Shown here piece by piece: positions 1 to 8,169 of a DNA stretch of 47,066 nucleotides; the first letter of the stretch is position 1, and every line of letters begins with the position of its first letter. Made by a program: the position numbers and the translations under genes. The stretch is from Hypsibius dujardini (Eukaryota > Tardigrada > Eutardigrada > Parachela > Hypsibiidae), in the NCBI GenBank assembly GCA_001579985.1, contig LRSR01006416.1, positions 1-47,066 of the forward strand, in the 5' to 3' direction. Under the pieces are notes generated by a model. It was not told the origin of the DNA, ran no database searches, and saw only the letters and a list, made by a program, of their open reading frames with translations.

Positions 1-52
1 TCGAAGCGACAGAGGTACGGAAATGGAAGGAGTGGTAAAAGAGTTACTGAAG
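1..52 (+). repeat. 52-bp duplicate of integrase segment at left edge
   Basis: Bases 1-52 are identical, 52 of 52, to 2455-2506, the integrase stretch around the second catalytic aspartate (SDRG). At base 53 the match stops abruptly and gag-type sequence begins. The window therefore starts inside another integrase copy fused to the 3' part of gag. It could be a deletion junction between tandem element copies, a rearranged single copy or an assembly chimera. Confidence 0.95.
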
Positions 53-926
53 CGGGGAGCAAAACTCCCCGGCCGTGAAGAACCCGGCTGAGAGCACTGA
101 AACCACCTCGAGAGCGATCTTTACTACCATGGAACACTTCGACCTCTCAAACTTGTTTGCAGTGACGGAGAGGGTTGAAAAAGGATGTCAGACCAAAAAA
201 GACAAGCGTTGTTATCGATGTCAAGGGTCCGGGCACAAAGCACAAAATTGCAGACGAAAACCAAGAAGCAAATCAGAAACAGGAGTACCGGGGGATGTAT
301 CGATTATCAGCGATGGTAGCATGTTTTCAATAAAAAAATTTCACGAAAATCGACCGATGTTGGATTTGAAAATTGAGGAATATCCGGCGAAGTGCTTGTG
401 GGACACTGGGTCATGCGTATCAGCCGTATCCTCAGAGGTCATCAAACAGTTGGGGTTAGAACATCTGGTGGACCCGTTTCAAAAGTTTCAGTTACGGAAT
501 GCAACGGGGTACCAAGTGATGAGTGAAGGAGCAATACACCTGAAAGTGGATACATTCGGCCGACAAGCGAATCTTTTGGTACAAGTTTTTCGTGACATGC
601 CCGGACAGTTAGACATGATTCTGGGATGGCCGGATACGCGTCGGATTTTGGATCAACCAGGGAAAGGACAACAGGGAGGATTTTCGAAAAACCTTCATGT
701 CAGCATGGAGGAAGCACGCAAAACGGCAGAAAAGGAAGACATCGTCGACCTTTCACGAGTGGAAAGCCTTTCTCAACCATGTTTCCTAAAGAAGTTTTTT
801 TTATGGGTCCTACCATTCCGGGAGGGAAGGAAATCCAGAAGCCCAAGCTCGAATGTCCCTGCGGATACATGTCGGAGTCGGACTATGAAAAAGTGCGGCA
901 CGGCGACGTATGCATCGAAGCCATGA
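51..926 (+). CDS. Retroelement gag (nucleocapsid end) and aspartic protease, 5'-truncated
   Basis: This frame carries the end of Gag and a retropepsin-type protease of a Ty3/Gypsy-like element. A CCHC knuckle (CYRCQGSGHKAQNC, C-X2-C-X4-H-X4-C) lies at about 210-251 and would bind genomic RNA. The protease has the LWDTGS active-site motif at about 396-413 and a downstream ILGW segment near 618. Matrix and capsid are missing: the frame opens at 51, just after the integrase/gag junction, and has no ATG (the first start-like codon is GTG at 75). The frame runs on to a TAA at 924-926, but beyond about 803 it no longer looks like retroviral protein. That fits a -1 shift into pol at the slippery site at 797. 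Confidence 0.85.
   Translation, partial: SGEQNSPAVKNPAESTETTSRAIFTTMEHFDLSNLFAVTERVEKGCQTKKDKRCYRCQGSGHKAQNCRRKPRSKSETGVPGDVSIISDGSMFSIKKFHENRPMLDLKIEEYPAKCLWDTGSCVSAVSSEVIKQLGLEHLVDPFQKFQLRNATGYQVMSEGAIHLKVDTFGRQANLLVQVFRDMPGQLDMILGWPDTRRILDQPGKGQQGGFSKNLHVSMEEARKTAEKEDIVDLSRVESLSQPCFLKKFFLWVLPFREGRKSRSPSSNVPADTCRSRTMKKCGTATYASKP
53..71 (+). other. Perfect hairpin at the integrase/gag junction
   Basis: A 7-bp perfect stem, CGGGGAG pairing with CTCCCCG around a CAAAA loop, starts at the first base after the duplicated integrase piece. It may have helped the rearrangement or be part of the gag RNA. Its role is unknown. Confidence 0.6.
797..803 (+). promoter_or_regulatory. Programmed -1 frameshift slippery heptamer U UUU UUA
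   Basis: The eight T at 795-802 followed by A give the heptamer T TTT TTA. The gag-pro frame reads codons 798-800 TTT and 801-803 TTA, exactly the X XXY YYZ phasing for tandem -1 slippage. Pol lies in the -1 frame, so the geometry is right. The same heptamer is used at the HIV-1 gag-pol junction. I did not find a convincing downstream stem or pseudoknot by eye. Confidence 0.7.
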
Positions 927-2302
927 AGGCCAGCAAGGAAATTCCCCATTTCACATGCGATTGTGGAAACCGTTTCACTGGAAAATCTATTTGGTTAGCT
1001 CATCGCAAGATCTGCCACGGGGATAAGAAGCCGTTTATATGCCCAGTCAGGGGATGTTTCTTTGATTCGGCGACCTTCTGCCAAGCAATAGAACATGCCA
1101 GGTATCACCGAGAATGGGACGCAAAACGGACAACACAAGTAGGCGAAATACTATTGTGCTCTACAGTCGGAAATACTATTTCACAGAACGCCGAACTTCA
1201 AAGTAAAAACCCGCTTCTAAAAATTCACGAACTGAAGTACGGAACACATTTGGAACCAGAGCAGCTCTTCGCACTCAAGCGACTCATCTTGAAATACGGA
1301 GACCTTTTTGGGACGGAGGAGATTCCCATCGGTCAAGCAAAAATCAAGCCCATCGAGTTTCAGACGATCCCAGGAGCCAAGCCAGTATGGCAACCTGTTC
1401 GCCGATTGTGCAAGAAGGAAATGGAAATGGTGGACAACGAAATGAAGCAGCAGTGCAAAGACGGAAGGATGGAGCCGAGTCGCTCTCCTTGGCAAAGTCC
1501 AATTCATTTGGCACCAAAAGGACCTGACGCGAAACGTCTGGTGGGAGACTACAAAAAATTAAACGAGGTCCTGGTGGAACCCAAGTACCCAATACCGCTG
1601 ATCAGTGACGTTCTGGATCAACTTCGGGGGTCTAATTACTTTACCACACTGGATTTAACATGCGGGTTTCAACAATTACCAGTCGCCGAAAGTTCGAGAG
1701 ACATCCTGTCTCTTACAACAACAAGCGGAACATTCCGACCGAGAACATTGCCATATGGCACAAACTGCAGTGGAGCAATTTTTCAACAAACAATGATTCA
1801 AATTTTTGGAGACCTGTTGGGGAAGCATCTGTCAGCGATCTACATAGATGACATGTCCCTTGGTCACGTAACGTTCCCTGAACATCTACATTCTTTGGAG
1901 CTGGTGTTTATGCGGCTACGAGAAGCAAATTTAACACTACAAATAACTAAGTGCCGGTTTGCAATGCCGTCAGTGAAGTTACTGGGATTCATTTTGTCGC
2001 AAGAAGGAATCTCACAAGACCCGGAAAAGACAAGAGCGATCAAAGATTATCCAACACCAACAACAGCAACAGCAGTTCGGGCATTTTACGGGCTAGCCTC
2101 ATTCTACCGCATGTACATTCCAAAGTTTGCGGAGATTTCAAAACCTCTGACCGTACTCTATGCCGGAAAGGAAGTCAAGAAAAATTCCAAAATCACGTGG
2201 GGGTCGGACCAGCAGAAAGCTTTCGAGACATTGAAGGAGCGGCTCACCACGTTTCCGTGCTTGGCTTACTTCCAAGATGAATTGGAAACCTTCGTACACT
2301 GA
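797..2302 (+). CDS. Pol: C2H2 zinc-finger region and reverse transcriptase (RNase H deleted)
   Basis: This is the polymerase part of the Ty3/Gypsy-like Pol. The frame is open from 626, but coding content starts about where the -1 slip at 797-803 would enter it. In order it has three zinc-coordinating motifs (854-1108), a connector, and an RT domain. RT motifs seen are LDLTCGFQQLPV (motif A, near 1640-1675), LPYGTNCSGAIFQQ (motif B) and YIDDMSLG (catalytic, 1841-1864), then LLGFILSQEG typical of Ty3/Gypsy. The frame ends at TGA 2300-2302, where RNase H should begin. The frame after the TGA is integrase in the same phase, so RNase H and the integrase N-terminus have been lost by deletion. The copy is not autonomous. 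Confidence 0.88.
   Translation, partial: FFMGPTIPGGKEIQKPKLECPCGYMSESDYEKVRHGDVCIEAMKASKEIPHFTCDCGNRFTGKSIWLAHRKICHGDKKPFICPVRGCFFDSATFCQAIEHARYHREWDAKRTTQVGEILLCSTVGNTISQNAELQSKNPLLKIHELKYGTHLEPEQLFALKRLILKYGDLFGTEEIPIGQAKIKPIEFQTIPGAKPVWQPVRRLCKKEMEMVDNEMKQQCKDGRMEPSRSPWQSPIHLAPKGPDAKRLVGDYKKLNEVLVEPKYPIPLISDVLDQLRGSNYFTTLDLTCGFQQLPVAESSRDILSLTTTSGTFRPRTLPYGTNCSGAIFQQTMIQIFGDLLGKHLSAIYIDDMSLGHVTFPEHLHSLELVFMRLREANLTLQITKCRFAMPSVKLLGFILSQEGISQDPEKTRAIKDYPTPTTATAVRAFYGLASFYRMYIPKFAEISKPLTVLYAGKEVKKNSKITWGSDQQKAFETLKERLTTFPCLAYFQDELETFVH
854..1108 (+). other. C2H2-type zinc-finger array inside pol
   Basis: Three Cys/His clusters sit between protease and RT. The first is C-X-C-X13-H-X3-C (starting CPCGYMSES), the second C-X-C-X12-H-X4-H (CDCGNRFTGKS), and the third a canonical C-X4-C-X12-H-X3-H (CPVRGCFF). 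Fingers two and three are joined by HGDKKPF, close to the TGEKPF linker of DNA-binding zinc-finger proteins. Gypsy-type Pol proteins normally have nothing like this here. Confidence 0.75.
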
Positions 2303-3217
2303 ACAAGCTCGGGCGGCCACAAATACCTTCTGACAGCATGCTGCGAGCTCACATCTTTCATCATCGCCAAACCAGTGAAAAATCACACCTCACTGGAGTT
2401 CGCAAAGTTCTTACTCTATGATGTCATCCTACGATACGGTTTCATTCGAACCCTTCGAAGCGACAGAGGTACGGAAATGGAAGGAGTGGTAAAAGAGTTA
2501 CTGAAGCTACTAGAGGTCAAGCATTTGAAAGGAAGTGGCTATCGACCACAGACGACCGGAAAAATTGAGACTCAACATCGCAGCCTGGGACGGATACTTG
2601 CCAAATTATGCAGTGAAAATCAGAAGGACTGGAATCTGGCTGTCCCATTTGCTTGTTTTGCAATGAATGCAGCGAAACACGCAGTAACTGGGGTGAGTCC
2701 ATACCAAGCGGTTTATGGGGTACCATGCTTGTTCCAGTTCGACATGGCATACCCAGTGCGCGAGCAACTGGACCCATTCATCATGGATACCGCAGACCGC
2801 ATCGCAAACATCCAAGCTTTCATTAAATACAATATAGCAGAAAACAAGCGGTATTCGGAAGCACTGGTCAACGAAACGCGAAGGCCGGTGACTTTGAAAG
2901 TCGGGGACAAGTGCCTACTATTCTCACCGATGCGAAAGGCGGACCAGACGGCAAAACTGACTCACTTTTTCACGGGACCGTACGAGGTACTGGAGCAGAC
3001 CAGTCCCGTAAATTTCCGAATCTCGTACAACTGTCCCGGAGAGAAAAAGGGGACAATTATCAACGTGGCAAGACTGAAGCAGTGGCACGACCGACAAGTT
3101 TTGGAACAGGAAGTAGTCGAATCGTCAGACCAAAAGAGCGCGGACGTTCCGTCACAGTCACCAAGTTCTTTTGGGGAAACACGGATTCGGTTTCTTCAAG
3201 CTCTTTCCGAGACCTGA
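2303..3217 (+). CDS. Integrase, N-terminally deleted
   Basis: This is a retroviral-type integrase fragment. It is in the same phase as the RT frame and separated only by the TGA at 2300-2302. It opens just after the point where the GPLP segment with the first catalytic Asp would be (GGHKYLLTACCELTSF). The second Asp (LRSDRGTEM, near 2450-2475) and the Glu (GKIETQHRS, near 2560-2590) have normal D-X35-E-like spacing, and NAAKHAVTGVSPYQAVYG is the usual Gypsy tail of the core. The HHCC zinc domain and first Asp are absent, so it cannot catalyse integration. The C-terminal part (about 2890-3217) has the GPYEVLEQ segment typical of Gypsy integrase tails. No chromodomain is visible. Confidence 0.85.
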   Translation, partial: TSSGGHKYLLTACCELTSFIIAKPVKNHTSLEFAKFLLYDVILRYGFIRTLRSDRGTEMEGVVKELLKLLEVKHLKGSGYRPQTTGKIETQHRSLGRILAKLCSENQKDWNLAVPFACFAMNAAKHAVTGVSPYQAVYGVPCLFQFDMAYPVREQLDPFIMDTADRIANIQAFIKYNIAENKRYSEALVNETRRPVTLKVGDKCLLFSPMRKADQTAKLTHFFTGPYEVLEQTSPVNFRISYNCPGEKKGTIINVARLKQWHDRQVLEQEVVESSDQKSADVPSQSPSSFGETRIRFLQALSET

Positions 3218-3411
3218 GCCCTGACGAGTGTCAGAGAATGTATCAATCGCTGAGCTGTTTTTCCAATCAAATGCGCAAAGTGCCAGGAACAAATGCGTTT
3301 GCATTCACGGAACAGCCCGAAGCAGTCAGCAGCTGGTTAACAACCACCACTACGACGAAAATTAATTGTTTCGTAGAACCCACGAAACTCTCCCAACAGG
3401 AGGAAGGATGA

Positions 3412-5616
3412 GACATCATTGGTATCGCAGGTGCTTTGGGAACAAAGAAAGATGTGGGACACGCCTCGAAGGGCGGAATGACGTTTATCTGGCAAACAGA
3501 CGCCAGTGATCAGAAGAAGCCGTGCGACTACGAATCAATCACGAAAAACGATGGATACCTGTACGATTTAGAAAACAAGCGACTCAGAGTTCGGGACCCG
3601 GAGCGACAGGTGGACTTTATACTGGACGCCCAGCCCGCAGACATGGATTGCAACTTCACGACAAAGGTATATCATGTGCGGGGCGGTTTCAGTGACGTGC
3701 TGCTCAGTGTAACCGTGGTAAACACGACGGTGATCGAGAATGAGCTGTCAGAAACCCAACGGTACAAACGAAACGTTGAAGAGCGACAAGTGGAGAGACC
3801 AAACTTTATTGAGATACTTTCACCATCGGAATTGGCGGTAGAAGAGGCAAGACGCCAAGCATCCCGAGTCGAAGCGAAGGAGATTCAACCAATGCAAAAC
3901 AACACGGGGGCGGGAGGCCCGTCCACGCGACGACGAAGGAGCCGGACAACTACTACTTCGATTCCCGTTAGCGAAGAACCGCACAGGGACGTAATTTTCG
4001 AGTCACACAACGCTACTATTGAGGAAGATACAACAGCGGCAGACGCAGTTATCGAACCAGAAGAGGAAGTTACTTCAATCTTGCACGGGAGGTCAAATCT
4101 CGCAGACACGATACCCGCGGAAATCGCTCAACCGATGACAGAGCGCGCGCCAACGGAAGCAGACCTGCTGCAAAACGAGCAAGAAGAAAACCGAATTATG
4201 CTGAAGCAGGAGGAGACGAGGCGCAGAGACGACGAAGAAAGAAGGCGGATTCGATTGGCAGACGAGCAGCGTCAACAATCAGTACCACAAGAACAACGTT
4301 ACCGTGTGAACGCAATACTTCAGCAGGAAGCGAACAATTTTGAGCAGCCTAAAATACTACAAAGCCGCAACCACGCAAATCAACTCCGGACGGACGAGCG
4401 GACACGGCAGGAGACCGCACGGAGGAGACAGAGAAGCACACGACCCGCACCAGTACACAGACCAAACCCGAATTGGGTGCCCCCAGGAGCGTACGTGTTG
4501 CAAAAACAACCGGAGCCCGTAGACCAACCAACACATAAACTGGTTGTTTCAAACCACACATTGGAATTTCTCGCGCAAATAACGCTCAACGATATTAAAA
4601 CCAAATATGCAAAGACAAGAGAGATTCCAATGGAGCTCATGCTGAGTCATCATCAGTACATTAGCGACCATCAAATCATGATCTCCAATTTGCTAAGCGA
4701 AGAGATTCATCAACTGGATTGTCAGGCACGACAAAATCGGGCGGCACTAATCAACGTCCTCGCAAAGCAGTCAGGCGTCCGCGCAGCTCAACTAATTGGT
4801 TTTGACCAGTGTCACACTTTGGTCGCACATGGATCAATGGCTCTTATATATCAATGCGAGGCAGTGAACGTTACGGTCGGAACGAAACGAACAGAGTGCG
4901 GAATAAAACCGACGGTGGGAAACGGATCTCTAAGTCTGGACGGTTACACTATAACCCGTAACTTCATTCCATGCATGCATGACGGACATTTTACGCAGAT
5001 TGGAGAGAAAACATTTGAATACGACAGCCAGCAACAGGACTGGAGAGAGGCGCGAGAAACGATTCAAGTTTCCCATGATCATCTAGTGGCCGCGTTCGAC
5101 ATCACGGAAGATCGAACGGCGGAAGGGATAGACAACTTCCATGAGAAAAGCGATAACAGTTTCCTAGATTTGTTTGGAGAATTGTCGGCCGTCATGCAGA
5201 CGTCGGGTCAATCTTCCTTGACTGAGGCTCTACGGGGAAGCAATAAGGACGTGGCTCAAAAGAACAACGTACCGGACGTTATCGGGGGAATAGAAGAAGT
5301 ATTCACTGGATGGAGAACATTTTTCATTTCAATCTTATTTTTTGTGGGTTGCGCGTTGTGCATTCTCATTACATGTAAAATCTGTGGACCAAAGCGGATA
5401 CTGGCGGCCATCTGTCCGAAGCGTCGCAAACCAAACAAAAAAGAGCCTGACACAAGAGCCATCTACAGAGTTCGAAACGGGGTACCACGGGTTCGGCTGC
5501 CAGCGATGGAGAACGGCGAACGGAGCCAGACAAAACCGGAAGAGGTGCCCCTTACAGAGGTGGAGGTCAGCGATATAACGACAGAGCGCCCATACGGGCT
5601 GAACATCATTCCCTGA
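3412..5616 (+). CDS. Envelope-like type I membrane protein of the retroelement
   Basis: This long frame lies where errantivirus-like elements carry env. Visible traits are a possible furin-type site RYKR near 3760-3771, a Glu/Arg/Gln-rich probably coiled region (about 4140-4440), and a Cys-containing block (about 4640-5130). One strong transmembrane segment (WRTFFISILFFVGCALCILI, about 5311-5370) is followed by a basic Cys-rich cytoplasmic start and a tail of about 70 residues. The same frame is open upstream from 2911 to a TGA at 3409-3411, with a start candidate at 3238, so one in-frame stop interrupts it. No ATG stands at the beginning of the downstream part. The viral source of this glycoprotein cannot be told by eye; single-TM glycoproteins of negative-strand viruses are one possibility. 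Confidence 0.6.
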   Translation, partial: DIIGIAGALGTKKDVGHASKGGMTFIWQTDASDQKKPCDYESITKNDGYLYDLENKRLRVRDPERQVDFILDAQPADMDCNFTTKVYHVRGGFSDVLLSVTVVNTTVIENELSETQRYKRNVEERQVERPNFIEILSPSELAVEEARRQASRVEAKEIQPMQNNTGAGGPSTRRRRSRTTTTSIPVSEEPHRDVIFESHNATIEEDTTAADAVIEPEEEVTSILHGRSNLADTIPAEIAQPMTERAPTEADLLQNEQEENRIMLKQEETRRRDDEERRRIRLADEQRQQSVPQEQRYRVNAILQQEANNFEQPKILQSRNHANQLRTDERTRQETARRRQRSTRPAPVHRPNPNWVPPGAYVLQKQPEPVDQPTHKLVVSNHTLEFLAQITLNDIKTKYAKTREIPMELMLSHHQYISDHQIMISNLLSEEIHQLDCQARQNRAALINVLAKQSGVRAAQLIGFDQCHTLVAHGSMALIYQCEAVNVTVGTKRTECGIKPTVGNGSLSLDGYTITRNFIPCMHDGHFTQIGEKTFEYDSQQQDWREARETIQVSHDHLVAAFDITEDRTAEGIDNFHEKSDNSFLDLFGELSAVMQTSGQSSLTEALRGSNKDVAQKNNVPDVIGGIEEVFTGWRTFFISILFFVGCALCILITCKICGPKRILAAICPKRRKPNKKEPDTRAIYRVRNGVPRVRLPAMENGERSQTKPEEVPLTEVEVSDITTERPYGLNIIP

Positions 5617-6399
5617 ATTCTGGCGGAACTAAGAGAAGATTCCATCATTTTTGCGCTAACAACACTAACTCTCTTGGTTCCAGTTGGATCAGCGGAAACA
5701 GCGCAAAGTCAAGTATATGCACACTCTGTTCAAAGTCAATATAATCAGGCAACTCAGTCATGCACCTGTACCTATATTTACGCACCGCCTCCATGCGTCC
5801 TGAGGGGAAACATCACAGGGAAGCCAATCACGGGGGAAACCCGACCAGATCGGAAGGATGAAGACACCACAACGCCACTGGTGAATTCTAACGAATCAAC
5901 GCCTCACAGCAACAGAACTCCTTGGAACGCAGTAGTGGATCAATTGGTTGACAGCTTGAAAAAAGTGAGACGGAAGCAGACAAAAGCCATCGCGAAAGAA
6001 TGGCGGACGGGTTCTACACTGCAGCGTGACCTTGATACAAACCCGGAGGAGGAGATACTGCCCTTCAGGGAGCTAATAAGCGGATGGTTCGACCGACTCA
6101 AGAGCAAAAGACCGTCAAACCAGCGGATAAACCGGTTAAAATTGCTACATAACAAAACGGTGGTGACAAGCCAGCAATTACGGAGAATACCACGCCCCCT
6201 GGAAGTCCTAAAGCACTTCGAGACATTGGGACAGCTATATATATTCGCGTTGTTCGAGCAGATGTGCTCATTCGAATTTCACCGTGCACCAGCTGAAGTT
6301 CTTCCCCTTTGCATGGAATATTACTTTTCTTCCTGGCCTTTTCAAATTATTCCCGATTTCCACTGCAACTACTCCCCTTCTCCCGAAAGTAAGTCCTGA
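5617..6399 (+). CDS. Retroelement accessory frame 1, signal-peptide-like start
   Basis: This frame is in phase with the envelope frame and separated from it by one stop (5614-5616). It begins with a signal-peptide-like stretch (SIIFALTTLTLLVPVGSAETA, about 5653-5715) but has no in-frame ATG there, so it would need splicing, recoding or another start. The middle is polar with several Asn-X-Ser/Thr sites. The C-terminal block (6175-6345: QQLRRIPRP, then PAEVLPLCMEYYFSSWP) resembles a block in the next frame. No known domain is recognised. It could be a second surface or accessory protein, or decayed sequence. Confidence 0.45.
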   Translation: MLAELREDSIIFALTTLTLLVPVGSAETAQSQVYAHSVQSQYNQATQSCTCTYIYAPPPCVLRGNITGKPITGETRPDRKDEDTTTPLVNSNESTPHSNRTPWNAVVDQLVDSLKKVRRKQTKAIAKEWRTGSTLQRDLDTNPEEEILPFRELISGWFDRLKSKRPSNQRINRLKLLHNKTVVTSQQLRRIPRPLEVLKHFETLGQLYIFALFEQMCSFEFHRAPAEVLPLCMEYYFSSWPFQIIPDFHCNYSPSPESKS

Positions 6400-6441
6400 C
6401 CTGAATCGACTGTCGAGCAACGCTGCATGTTTTGAAGAAAG

Positions 6442-7530
6442 ATGAAAGCACCAAAATCACCGTTTCACTGGACTTTGAAGAAGTTCTGGACGCGATACGC
6501 GCGCAACGCATGTGGGAACTCAAACTCACGTCGCGAAGGGAACTCAACATTAACAGCAGCGGTCACGGTGTTTTTGTTCGCTACGTCGATACAAGGGATT
6601 TGCGCCAGGATGGAAAATGGGCGATTTATCCCTCGCGACGAGGATCTAGCAGTAACAGTCAGCAGTAGTCGGGTGGTGGAGTTTCGGACTCTCGGAGGGA
6701 TTACACAAACTCGGACAACGCCAGAATTGGACATACTCAACGTCCGACGGGTAACGAAACAACCTCAAACACAACCATCAACTCAAACACACATGGGAAC
6801 AATTCCTGGGAGGTTTACGCTCGCGAATAATCAGGAAAGCTTGACAAAGCGTCCAGTGATAACAGGACCTGAACCGACTTCACAAAGGTCAGGCGACGCA
6901 CTGTGGACCTTCTCAAACTCGGAGCGGTTTCGCTTAATGATGAATGACACACGAAACAAACCAGCATTGGAACGCGCTTTACAAAACTACCGACCATTCA
7001 ATACTGGAAACACACGACCGAACAGACCGGAACGTTTTGAAATACAACAAGAGACAACCACGACGACTGTAATTCCCCCCGGAATTATGGATACGCAGAG
7101 GATGCCATACTCTTTTGAGGAAATGCATCTCTTACGACGCCCATCACCGAACGCAATTTTTGACGGTGTATTTATCGTTGCGCGAAACCTAATCAAGAAG
7201 ACGTACCAGAACTATTGCTCAACGCCAGCTTTAGTCAACGGTCCTATCTTGATGCTTAAGTGCATCGAATATTATCTGATGGCTGACCCTAGCAGTATCG
7301 CAAAGCTAGACGAATTTGGCCTCTCCCTGGATGTACACCAGCGTTTTCACTCACCGGAATTCCCACAACCGTCAGCGACCGACGTCGAGATGGACATAGC
7401 CTTCAGAAGACGGCACGCACAAACGGTGGCTGAACGGAACACGATGACGGCGTCACCGGAGGACCTTGCGGAATATGACATCGAGGAGGAGACTAGTGCG
7501 GCTCCGGAAATTGCAGAAAGCGTCCGCTAG
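6442..7530 (+). CDS. Retroelement accessory frame 2, 362 aa
   Basis: This frame starts at an ATG at 6442 and stops at 7528-7530. Near residues 35-52 there is a hydrophobic stretch (TLTAAVTVFLFATSIQGICA) that could be an internal signal or anchor. A polar, Thr-rich middle follows. The block at about 7125-7295 (HLLRRPSPN, then PILMLKCIEYYLMADPSSI) parallels the end of the preceding frame: both have LRR, a hydrophobic helix, then a Cys-X-Glu-Tyr-Tyr core. I recognise no known family. Uninterrupted length over 1 kb in a transposon setting supports a real protein. Confidence 0.5.
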   Translation: MKAPKSPFHWTLKKFWTRYARNACGNSNSRREGNSTLTAAVTVFLFATSIQGICARMENGRFIPRDEDLAVTVSSSRVVEFRTLGGITQTRTTPELDILNVRRVTKQPQTQPSTQTHMGTIPGRFTLANNQESLTKRPVITGPEPTSQRSGDALWTFSNSERFRLMMNDTRNKPALERALQNYRPFNTGNTRPNRPERFEIQQETTTTTVIPPGIMDTQRMPYSFEEMHLLRRPSPNAIFDGVFIVARNLIKKTYQNYCSTPALVNGPILMLKCIEYYLMADPSSIAKLDEFGLSLDVHQRFHSPEFPQPSATDVEMDIAFRRRHAQTVAERNTMTASPEDLAEYDIEEETSAAPEIAESVR

Positions 7531-7923
7531 CATGAATTTACCATTAGTGACAATATCAGTTAACCGTATCTACTCGATGATTATTTAACAAAATAGCCGC
7601 ATCTTACCCGACGCTATACGTCGGCGAGGGAGGAGAGGCCGACACCCAGAGCCTTGAAGAACTAATCGATTAATCCAGAAAGGACCATAGAGGTTGCCGA
7701 TCATCACCCTGCGAAGGAGCTGTATCCATCAGCAGTTGGAGGACAGTCACTTGCACAGAGACTAGAGGATGTTCAATCGCACGTAGTTAATGACGCCCAT
7801 CCACCGCACCTCTGTCGAACCGGAGTGACTCGGGTTATAGGTTTCTCATGGACGCGTTCACTACAGGGATCTAGCAACATAGTCTACAGCACACGGATGA
7901 GCGAGCAACATATGGACATCGAC

Positions 7924-7964
<41 letters not shown>

Positions 7965-8169
7965 TCCTGACGGCGAAAAAAACTGCAGAACGGAAAGGAA
8001 ATCACATGTTCGACACAAGCGCTTTTATATGGCACAAGCCCGGAAGTACGCGGTGATGAGCTCACGCCGACAGCGCTTGAATGAACTCAAATGGACACAA
8101 CATCGGAGTTGGTGCGTTTCGTCAAATTTCAAGTGGAACATATATGTGAAGTCCGAACAAAGAGCCGCA
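7531..8169 (+). other. Retroelement 3' non-coding region with purine tract and A36
   Basis: No gene is seen. A purine-rich tract at about 7624-7638 could be a polypurine primer, though the flanking bases give no clear LTR start. A run of 36 A at 7926-7961 breaks the region. No LTR pair can be shown because the window lacks the 5' end of the element. Confidence 0.4.
7926..7961 (+). repeat. A36 homopolymer
   Basis: Thirty-six consecutive A. It may be a poly(A) tail fossil of a retrocopied transcript or slippage expansion. No AATAAA lies just upstream and no flanking duplication was found. Confidence 0.95.
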
